From Stenopsyche tienmushanensis (lineage: Eukaryota > Arthropoda > Insecta > Trichoptera > Stenopsychidae), in the NCBI GenBank assembly GCA_008973525.1, contig WACJ01000223.1:558001-622000 (forward strand): a stretch of DNA of 64,000 nucleotides, given 5' to 3'. Numbering within the stretch: position 1 is the stretch's first letter; every line of letters begins with the position of its first letter. Positions 55,126 through 64,000 of this stretch are shown here, in pieces. The notes under the pieces are model-generated. The model saw only the letters and a list, made by a program, of their open reading frames with translations, ran no database searches and had not been told where the DNA came from. The position numbers and the translations under genes were made by a program.

Positions 55126-58105
55126 ATGGCGACTGGTGGTGCTTGGAACAACAAAAGCGAAGGCCCTGTGATGGGCCTTCAAGATATAATGTCAGAAGAA
55201 GTTGCCCGAAATATGCAGGAGAAAGAAAATCTTAAATTTGCAAAAGCAATGGCAGCCACACATCCTCCAGACCAAGAAGAAATTCCACCTGAGCTTCTAT
55301 TACAACTCGAACAAGAAAAAATTAAGGACTTCTGTGATTCGGACGCTTTTATCGCAAAAATGTTGCAATGCCAATTTGATCAGGAGTATAAAGATATGGT
55401 TAAAAATAATGAAAAGAAACGAAACGGATTATACAAGTATAATATCCCGCTCGAACATTCAGTAACGGAACCAGAGTATGAAACTGCTCAGCGAGAAAGT
55501 GAAAATTGGGATGAGTTTGAAAATAGCGAGAGAGATTTCGCAGATATACCCAAATGCGGATACAAACTAGACAAAGACGGTAAACTTATTACGAAACACG
55601 ACATGACCATAACAGGTCGCAGAAATGCATCCAAGGTCATGACATTCCCACCTGAATTCCAAACTGGGGACGGAGGTGCCTTCGATATGCAGCTCTCAAA
55701 CCGAGTATTCAATAGCTTAAAAGCGCATTCCCGATCTGAACAGTCGAAGAAAAACAAAATGTTAAACAGAAAAGAAAGTCAAGCCACCGCCGAATTAGGC
55801 ATCGACGAGCCTACTCGTTTACTCCTATATAAATTCATAAACAACGGCATGATACAGAGTATCAACGGTATTATAGCAACAGGAAAAGAATCGGTCGTTT
55901 TGCACGCAGAATGTGATGTTTCCTATGATGAAAAACTTCTACCTCCAGAATGCGCCATCAAAATTTTCAAAACGACTCTCAACGAATTCAAAACTAGAGA
56001 CAAATACATCAAGGACGATTTCCGATTCAAAGATAGATTTTGCAAATTGAACCCGAGGAAAGTAATACATCTATGGGCAGAGAAGGAGATGCACAACTTG
56101 ATGAGAATGCAAAAAATTGGCATAAATTGTCCGGAAGTCATAGCACTCAAAAAACACATATTAATACTATCATTCATCGGGGAAGATAGAAGAGCAGCGT
56201 TGAAAATTAAAGAAGCGACGTTAACGAGCGCACAATGGATTGCAGCATATGACGAAATTGTAGAAGCCGTCCACAAATTATATAATGAGGCGCAATTAAT
56301 TCACGCAGATTTATCAGAATATAATATTCTATGGCACAAGGAGAAATGTTGGTTTATTGACGTATCACAGTCTATAGAACCGACACATCCGAGCGGCTTG
56401 GAGTTTCTTTTGAGAGATTGTACAAATATAAGTAATGTAAGTGAAATTTCATTAGCTATTCTAGTATTAGTTTATTAAATGGCACAATTTAAATCCCCGT
56501 TTGATTCAAATGTAAACAAACATTTTTGGTATTTCACAACATTGTGCAATTACAATTTTTTGTCAATTTCAAATCAAATTTATATAATTATTATGAATTT
56601 ATAAAGAAGAATTGACATTAATACATGATACAACATGAAAACCAAATCGCTTTTTTTGCGAAAAGTATTAAATGTAGAATGTTGATATTTAGTATGTTGA
56701 CTAGGCAATTTTTAATAAGTTTATGTGCCAATAAAATAAAAAAATTAATAGTAACACCTAATCTGCTATACCAGAAGCATAGAGAATACCTTCCATTTCT
56801 TAAAAAAGTTTTCTTCAGTCTTTGGGTCAATCTTGCCTCTTTTGATGCTGCGGAATATGCAGCGTCAGCTTTTTTCACGCACTATATCCTTGGGCAATTA
56901 TTTTTGCTTGCGGTTCAATTGTGATACTCATCATTTCCATCATATGCAGCAGAAAGGTGTTACCTTCATTGAAAATACGCGCGGCAATAAAAGTTGCCAG
57001 TTTGATAGTTTTCACTTAAACTTCCATTATTATATTACGTATGTCCGCCTAAACAACGTTGCAGCAGATCGTCTGACGATAGATCTGAATATATAGGACG
57101 AAGGAGTTTCTGAAGCTCAGTTGTTAGTCCTTGTTCGTGTTTGAAACCATGTGATTTGAAGGCTTTTGTATCCTTGTCGCCTATGTAGTTGGTATATTTT
57201 ACACCATGAAGTTCCTCAGATCGTGTAAACATTTCGATAATATCATCGACTTTCATTTTTCCAGGACTTCCATGTGTGCTTTCCTATGTGGCCAGGTCAC
57301 TCATCTTTTCCAACAATTTAATTTTCTTGTTTTAAATATTTTGCATCATGGTTTTATCTTTGAAAATCGTCCGTTACTCTTCGAGCTTACAATCATACTG
57401 AGAACGCTTCTTGAGACAGTTACATCCGTAATAGATCTTTAACTAGGCAATTAAGTATTTCCAATGAATACAGACAATACAAATGTCTAAAATTTTGTTT
57501 TAAAAGGACGCAATCCTAGCCCGCATTTGTTGCGGCTTATAGCGTCACGCCAATCCAAGCAAGTCGACCTATAACTTTGCGAATTTTATTTATATCGACT
57601 TGAAATTTACTGAACGTATTCTTAAAGGTTGACTCTTTGATTCACTAAGAAAAAAAAAGATTTTTTTTGAAACAAAAAGGTAGAAACTAAAAAATAATAT
57701 ATCCAATTTATGATGACAATAACAGTTTTTTGCAATACAATTGCTAAAATTTATGTAATAAAATTACTAATATGCATTTTTGACGATTTTCAGTTCTTCA
57801 GACGTAAAGAAGTGCCAGGCGTAAAATCTCCCGAAGAACTTTTCGAACACATAACTGGAATCCAAGGAAATGATCTACCTCTATTAGAACGCATGCGATA
57901 CAAAGGTCCTGCTGCACATAAAATATATCAAGATCAGGAAGAAAAACCTGAAGAGTCAAAGCCCATAACATACCCCTTTGATTATGCATGGGAAAAAAGT
58001 AAAGATAAAGGATCAAATAGTGTATTTGTACATCACGATGGTCTTAGAGATGATTTCGATGAATTATGGAAAAAAAGTAAGGATCCCGAGAAAGTTGACC
58101 AATAA
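55126..58105 (+). CDS. RIOK3: RIO kinase 3, atypical Ser/Thr protein kinase
   Basis: There are two exons, 55126-56436 and 57794-58105, joined at a GT-AG intron in phase 0. They give 540 aa, close to the vertebrate protein of about 519. The N-terminal part has the RIOK3-type MLQCQFDQEY segment and a GRRNASKV...PEFQTGDG segment. The RIO domain has GKES (253-256) in the ATP-binding loop, the CAIKIFKTTLNEFK lysine (K279), RDKYIKDDFRFKDRFCKLNP, the catalytic HADLSEYN (D395, N400) and the metal-binding IDVSQS (D412). GLEFLLRDC and FFRRKEV identify RIOK3 rather than RIOK1 or RIOK2. All catalytic residues are present. Family role: cytoplasmic, linked to 40S ribosome maturation and surveillance and, in vertebrates, innate signalling. 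The ATG at 55126 is preferred because the frame has no earlier ATG. The intron contains a Mutator-like relic. Confidence 0.96.
56610..57430 (-). pseudogene. Mutator-like (MULE) transposase relic in the RIOK3 intron
   Basis: On the minus strand HRKAHMEVLEKMKVDDIIEM is followed by HGVKYTNYIGDKDTKAFKS, HEQGLTTELQKLLRPIYSDL and LLQRCLGGHT. This resembles the YTNYIGDGDSKTF...LTxKLxxxxxxYYxxAIRxN...C..GxTQNxNES run found in animal Mutator-like transposase domains. A tail ADAAYSAASKEARLTQRLKK fits the C-terminus. Stops separate the pieces and the N-terminal half is missing. Confidence 0.7.
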
Positions 58106-60160
58106 AATGGACCATTTTATTCAAAATATGACTGTCCAATGCAATCAAAACTTAGATAACAAAACTAAATAATTTCATGGGACATTTGACTAAAAATGTC
58201 AAATTTATAAACGTAATAAACAGAAAAACTCAATAATTACATGGTACAAATGTACTCTCTAATAAGGCTATATAAGACAAATATGCATATGTGGCCTTTC
58301 ATACAATTGTTTTCACTGAAGAACTATTTTCATGCTTAATCTCAGAAAATTTGAAAAAAAAATGTATTGATGTTTACTTCTCAAATACTTTATTTTCTTA
58401 TATTTAGCCCAAATAAAGTTTAATAATAGTAATTAAAAATGTTTATTATCCCCGCATACTTGCAAAAATAATAAATAAATTTAACCACGCGTGTACGTAA
58501 CACTCATCAAAGTTGTCCTGTTTGACGATATCTCAATGATAATATATAATTCTGTTAATTTGGTGGATAGTGGTTAATCGAGACACGTTAAGTCCCAGGC
58601 TATCAAAGCATTATTTAAAAATTCCCTCAAATAGTTATTAAAATATTTAAAGCAAAATTAATGTGCTTGTGTTGGCTTAAAAGTGAAATTCATACGTATA
58701 CGCTGTATGTAATAAAAGAAAAAAAATACTAAAATATATTTATATATATATAAAATATATATGCGTGTTATTATAAATGGAACGGGTAACTGATTGTGTT
58801 AATGTTTATTTTAAACTAAATATTTACATCTTTCCAATATTTTTAGTAGCAATGTTTGCTTCATGTTCATGATCGCAACCACAAGCATATCTGTCACGTC
58901 ACATTTACTATCTGTTATCATTTAGGTAAGCGCGAGTCCTATTTTTATACAGAAAGTTGTTAAATCAATGTCAATCCAAACTGTAATATGCTCAAAGAAT
59001 ACGAACACAAATTGAAAGAGAATTTTTACAAGAAGCTAGCCATCGAGACTTTATTTAACACATCTCATTCAGCAACGGCACGGTACTGTCATACTTATTT
59101 CACCGATGCGCTCACAGAATTAGTTTTATCAGTTCAATAGGAAGACATTTAAAAAAAGACGCAGTTTGTTATAATAATAAAGATAAAGCATGAATGTGAA
59201 GCCAAGAAAAGATATGATATATACCTAATTGTGCAGAATTTAAAGTAGAATTAAGTTTTCAAACTTGTTTTAAAATGTTCACCTGTTTTAATTAAAATGA
59301 GAAGTATTTATAAACACTATAAAAACACATCTATTCTTTTATTAATCTTTATATTATTATATTTATGTACCTATTTCAAACATAAAACATCTTAGGCGTC
59401 TAATGTTTACCGGGTAAACGGAACGCATAGAGGACAAAAACGTGATAAATAAATACACTTTGAATAAATGGTCGTATCTTTTAAATTACTTATTATTTTG
59501 TAATGAAATTTAAAACAATCGCCTTATTCTCCTTAATTCTGTGGATTTATTTAAACCTAAATACCTGGTTTTTATAGATACGTATAAATTATAGAACATT
59601 TACAATTTATTTATTTACAAAACACATGCAAATAAAGAGGAATGTTGCAAGACCTACACATGTAGCTCGTAAATTAATTTTTTGTACAAAGAACACACCC
59701 GACGTCTGTCGAATTGTAACATATTAAAAAAATGTTGAAACAACAAAACATATATTTTATTTAGCTTTAGAATATAGTTTGAACTTGTGCAAAAATATCG
59801 ATGTACAATAACCATACAAAAAATGTCGAGTAGAACTACCTTTTCCATTGTAAAGTTAAATCTGTGAAACAGGTAGACCTACTCATCCCGCTGAATACCA
59901 CCAGCCAAGCGTACAAGTATAACTACCCATACCCTCCGCACAAGATGTGTTAAAACAAACCACGATTTTGATTCTTTCAGAAAATAAAGCACTTGTGATA
60001 TGAACAAACATACATCTATAAATATGAACAAACATTGATTTTTATATATAAGATCTACTGTAAGCTAATTATACTATACCTATATTATTTGTCAAATATA
60101 CACAAATCAGCCTGCCCTGCATATTGGAGAGTATATCGTAGTTTATCATACTGTACAAAA
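58106..60160. other. RIOK3 3' UTR and gene-free DNA
   Basis: AATAAA signals occur at 58101 (overlapping the stop), 58216 and 58412. The later two are better placed to end the transcript. The rest of the interval is AT-rich without coding motifs; the frame at 59654-59848 (-) is unassigned. Confidence 0.45.
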
Positions 60161-60164
60161 TTAT

Positions 60165-60445
60165 CTTCTAATATATAAAAATGAATTGGGTTTTGTTCGT
60201 TCGAAATGCGCTGCCATACCGTTCATCGGATAGCGATAAAACTTCGTCCACTTATTGCTAAGGATTCTGCGAGTAACATAGGCATAGTCTAACATATATA
60301 AATCAATGTTTATCCGTATTTAATGCGCTGCCATACCGTTCATTCTATTGCGATAAAACTTTGCCAACTTATTGTTTGCACTTTCTCAAATAATATAGGT
60401 ATAGTACAATTAGCTTACAATAGATCTTATATATAAAAATCTATG
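60165..60445 (+). repeat. Helitron-type repeat, tandem dimer
   Basis: The block AATGCGCTGCCATACCGTTC occurs twice (60206-60225 and 60322-60341), each followed by a GCGATAAAACTT-type word and then AGTCTAACAT or TAGTACAATT. The layout matches 32165-32345. No CTAG end is retained. Confidence 0.55.
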
Positions 60446-60849
60446 CACAACAATTTAGAAAACAGTCATATTTCTATAAAGTTTAAAATAATTACATTCA
60501 ATATTTTAACACATTTTCATAAAATGACAAAGGACTTGGAGGAAAAAAATTGCATTGGATATACAATTTTATTGCAGATAAAAACATAAATACTAAATGT
60601 GTACATTAAAAAATATAAAAACCTTATATACAAAATAAGTTATTTTAAAATAAGTGTTATAAAATTGTAACATTTCAAGTTCATGCTATTTATTCAAAAT
60701 AAAACAGATTTACAAATTTCCCGACATGCTCGTCGCTCATTATCTCTTATGTAATTAATAGTACCCAATATATACATATAGTGTATAGAACCTCGCCGGT
60801 TCAGAGCCAGGAAAACTCAAAAAATAGAACAAGAATCTCACTTCGCAAC

Positions 60850-61115
60850 GATAACAATATTGTCATTTGTTGCCTTCCTAATTGGTCGGTCTATTGAAAC
60901 GGTTGCAAAAGCACTCTTCAATATATCCAACCAAGTAACCTGCTGGGTGATCGTTCTAAATAAAACTTGGAGGTCATGCTACCTTGAATATCAAACAAAC
61001 GATATAAATGAGATGAATGTAACGCTTAACCCTGTAACCCATAAATGGATATTGAAAAGGCCCCAGTTATGCAATGGACTGTTTGTGGATGCCTATGATG
61101 ATGATTTTAAAATAA
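60850..61115 (+). repeat. LINE 3' end fragment, partner of the copy at 46740
   Basis: The segment matches 46745-46975 in order: ATTGAAACGGTTGCAAAAGC, AAATAAAACTTGGAGGTCAT, ATGGATATTGAAAAGGCCCC, and a terminal ATGATGATG. The frame at 60860-61141 is open but shows no RT motif. It ends 50 bp from the NUP42-like stop codon, on the opposite strand. Confidence 0.6.
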
Positions 61116-61165
61116 TCAAATTGTTTATGGTTTTAAAATAATATTACCAATGCTAATATTTCGTT

Positions 61166-62386
61166 TTAATTGCACAGCTCTAATGGAGGAGGGATTTCGG
61201 GTATTTTTCCTGCTTGGAAATAATCACTTTTGAATGCATTTAATTCCTCTTCTGTTAAGTCTTCTATTTTGGAATAAATGTTTTGAGAAACAGTCGCCGA
61301 TTCCGGTTTACCAAAAAAGCTACTGGTACTATTATTTCCGATTCCAAATATATTATTGTTTGTCGACTTTTGAAAAGGGTTCGTATTTGAAGCTGGTATA
61401 TTAAAAGGATTTACATTTGTTTCAACTGAAGGTACGGTATTATTAACGTTGCTAAATATATTAGTTTGAACAGATGTATCTAAATTTGCATTAGCATTGG
61501 CGAATAAACTAGACGGTGACACTGTCGGTGCTGCTTGTCCAAAAATAGTTGAATTTGTTTGAGGTGCATTACTATTAAATGCCGGTGATGGATTTGAAAA
61601 TGTCTGTGAGTTATTTGAAAACAATGTCTCTTGATTTGGTACCGGAACAGTTTCTGGCTGCGTATTAAAGACAGAATTGGGTTGTTGATTAAAACCTCCA
61701 AAGACATTAGTTGTAGATTCCATCTGTGTTTGAAAAATATTACTCCCAAATGAATTTGGTTGACCCCCAAATATATTGGTCGTAGGAGCAGGATTTTGTG
61801 ATAAGGTTTTTGCAGCATCGGCAAAAAGTGAAGAAGCAAAAGAAGAATTATTTTGCGATCCGCCTCCAAATATATTATTAGATGGCTGAGCACTGACTGC
61901 ATTGCCAAATGCATTTGAATTTTGATGAAATCCTTGTTGATTGTCTGAAAAAGGATCTCTTAAATTTTCATTGTTATACACACTTTCAATAACATCCCTA
62001 ATTGCTTTATTAGGTTTCACTAAAGCTCTTAATTTTTCCAGCGTTTGAGATTGAAGCTGTGCTATCTGGCTCTCCTATAAATCGAAATTTAGCATTTTAA
62101 TTATACAGATAACACACAATACATTTTTAATAAATTAAAAATTTAATAATACTCACAACTTGATACAAAGTTCCATTATTCCTAGCTTCATAAATTTGTA
62201 ACCTAATTTCTTCTGGGGATATATCTACTAAACCTGGAAAGTTTAATTTGTTTTTAAACGGTGCATAGCTAGATAAAAGCCACTGTCCGCTACTAATTGC
62301 AGCATTAGTATCAGCTGCAACTTGATTATAAAGTTGTTCGGGAGTAACATTATTTGTAGCAGCTGGATAATTTTGAGGCGTTGATG
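61166..62386 (-). CDS. NUP42: FG-repeat nucleoporin, NUP42/NUPL2-like, 3' exons only
   Basis: Two exons are seen: 62386-62157 and 62074-61166, joined GT-AG in phase. The first encodes NYPAATNNVTPEQLYNQVA and GLVDISPEEIRLQIYEARN. The second encodes ESQIAQLQSQTLEKLRALV, then a long Asn/Ser/Gln-rich region with many NIFGG, NVFGG, IFGQ and SFFGK units. It ends EDLTEEELNAFKSDYFQAGK + IPEIPPPLELCN. This LTxEEL...F..GKIPxxPPPLEL tail marks NUP42 (NUPL2/hCG1), which binds GLE1 at the cytoplasmic face of the nuclear pore and serves mRNA export. The N-terminal CCCH-finger exon expected for the family is not in the window; it should lie beyond 63500 or be lost. A Tigger element lies upstream, probably in an intron. 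Confidence 0.88.
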
Positions 62387-62458
62387 CTATATAAAAAAAA
62401 AGTCTGTTTATTTCCACACTTATATTTATATATATTCAAATATAATCTAAACGATATA

Positions 62459-63480
62459 CAGTGAAACCTCGATTTTACGTTTTCCAAGGGACCCTGAAAA
62501 AAAAACGGTAATTGCGGGAAACGGTTAATGCGGGAAAGCTTCAAATAATAATAAAAAACAACTAAAATCTTAAAAAAACATTTATTTATTAGTTACTTGT
62601 ATATATTGTATATAAAATTTATTTTTTAAAAAACTCCTTTATGTTTGTTTGCTTCTTTGTTGTTTGGCACTTTAATTGGAACAAAGACGCCTCAAACTCG
62701 CGTACTTTTCTAAGAGCGGATTCATCTATTTCCTTGGAATAGAAAAATGATTTAATTTTTTCGAAGGCCAATAATGCTTCTGTAAATGTCGGAATAGATT
62801 CGGTATTATGTTCTTCGCCATCTTCCTCTTCACTGCTGTCATTGTGTGCCTTAATGTGAGAGTTCTATCCGGAAGGCACATGAAAAAGAGACCCGTCTCA
62901 TCAGCATTGTAAATATCTCGTGGTTCGTATCCCTCAACGATATCAGGTAATCTCGCTATCCATGATTTGGTTGTGTCTGGGTCCACAGCAGCACTCTCGC
63001 CTGCTAGCTTTTTGTAAACAAGACCATGCCGATCTTTGAAGCTATTGATCCATCCGTTCGATGCAGAAAATTTTGTGATCCCTTTTATTTTGGCTATTTG
63101 CAAAGCTTTTTCTTTTACTATGGATCCATCAATGGGTATGTTTTCAGCTCGCGCCTGCTGGTACCACGTGTAAAGAACATCTTCAAGCTCTCCAAAAGTA
63201 GATTCCTTAGCAGACTTTCTTTTAGAGCTGTCTTGCCGCACTTTTCAATTGTTTTGCGAATGTTACTCTTCATAGCAACAATCGTGTTTAGAGTTGATGG
63301 TGCTAATCCCAGACGTTTTGCTATGTCAATTCGTTTTTCTCCTGGATTGTTTTCGACGTCTTGAATTATTTTCAGCTTCTCAGCTAGAGTTCTAGTTTTC
63401 TTCATGGGTGGCGGCATTTTAGTTTCAATTTGGAAAAAAATTCGATACGAGATGTGAGGCAATATTGAACGCAACTGACT
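62459..63480 (-). mobile_element. Internally deleted Tigger/pogo element
   Basis: The end at 62459 (CAGTGAAACCTCGATTTTAC, preceded by TA) is a Tigger-type terminal repeat. The opposite terminal repeat is not found before 64000. On the minus strand the ORF starts at 63417 (MPPPMKKTRTL). It gives a CENP-B-type HTH (KRIDIAKRLGLAPSTLNTIV), then after a frameshift near 63235 GELEDVLYTWYQQARAENIP (Tc5-type HTH) and NADETGLFFMCLPDRTLT with the first catalytic Asp. It then jumps to the C-terminal tail SKEIDESALRKVREFEASLF, ending at 62619. The rest of the DDE domain is missing. Confidence 0.85.
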
Positions 63481-64000
63481 TGTACAAATTCAGCTACGTG
63501 ACTAAAAAGTTTGTATGTACAGGAATCATTATTACCATGAATTTTAAACAATTCAACATTTGCATTGTAACGTAGAGATAAAACGGATTGGGAAATTCCC
63601 AACCTCGATACTAAGGAATGTTGGACACCGATGTTCGTCAAATCAGTCAAACAAAAGACGATAGGTTTTCCCTCTTTAAGTGACGATCTCCGAATAATCG
63701 ACAATAGCGTAGATAAGGTAAACCTATTATCCAAAACTTTGGGACTAATCACCAGGATTCCCAGCACTTAAGCGACAATAGCACACAACAGACGATTTCG
63801 AAATCATTAAAATAATTCTTCAAAAATTATCCTAAATCCTTTACAAATACTAAAATAATCACTCCATTAGAAACTATTAGTAAGAAAAAATAAAGATTAA
63901 AAACAAAAAATACACAGGTTCGGCGAAATTGATAATATGTACAATCATTAAAAACTTCCCACGAAAGTTTTCAATGCTTGCCTGAAAATCGGTTATTATC
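63481..64000. other. Unassigned end of window
   Basis: A minus-strand frame (63402-63767) runs into the Tigger leader and has no recognised motif. Near 63540-63620 there are moderately GC-rich words. The NUP42-like upstream exon is expected on the minus strand further right. No CCCH finger pattern is found here. Confidence 0.35.

Noticed and set aside
1..64000. tRNA, rRNA, CRISPR array, operons, integrons
   Set aside because: I found no tRNA B-box in a cloverleaf context, no regularly spaced direct repeats and no prokaryotic gene layout.

Overview
This window is an AT-rich stretch of an insect nuclear genome; the order cannot be fixed from sequence alone. The evidence is spliced genes with GT-AG introns, a ZAD-type C2H2 zinc-finger gene (a family expanded in insects), secreted Kazal proteins of the insect CxxxC...TPEYNPVCG type, and a dense layer of R1-clade and Jockey-like LINEs, mariner, pogo/Tigger, hAT, piggyBac-type and Helitron-type elements. 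I see no tRNA, rRNA, CRISPR or prokaryotic feature.

Layout. 1-1.4 kb: broken R1-type LINE pieces. 2.0-23.9 kb: a minus-strand tandem cluster of three paralogous secreted Kazal-domain genes (KAZ-1 at 1997-5677, KAZ-2 at 8641-12978, KAZ-3 at 19338-23861). I rebuilt these exon by exon; all reading frames close exactly. The introns and spacers are full of transposons. 24-32 kb: transposon relics and gene-free DNA. 32.6-36.7 kb: a ten-exon ZAD + ten-finger C2H2 gene on the minus strand, with mariner and LINE debris in one intron. 37.0-37.9 kb: a fourth, divergent small Kazal gene on the minus strand. 38.2-54.2 kb: no host gene; LINE fragments, a 951-bp hAT-type element with a perfect 8-bp target duplication, a 1.3-kb inverted-repeat element, and a related 4.4-kb near-perfect palindrome with about 1.8-kb arms. 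55.1-58.1 kb: RIOK3, a conserved RIO kinase, in two exons on the plus strand, with a Mutator-like relic in its intron. 61.2-62.4 kb: the 3' exons of an FG nucleoporin resembling NUP42/NUPL2 on the minus strand. 62.5-63.5 kb: a deleted Tigger/pogo element lying upstream of those exons.

How the parts relate. The three clustered Kazal genes share one plan: a 25-nt first exon that splits the signal peptide, a second exon carrying a basic cleavage-like site, then Kazal half-exons joined by phase-2 and phase-1 introns. They are best read as secreted serine-protease inhibitors made by tandem duplication and by doubling of a Kazal module. KAZ-3 has instead one Kazal domain and a Gly/Trp/Gln/Asn-rich repeat region. 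The most unusual DNA structure is the 49.75-54.18 kb palindrome. Both of its arms carry the same TTAA-flanked MITE at the same place, and the related element at 44.9-46.2 kb preserves the empty site, which gives a relative order of events.
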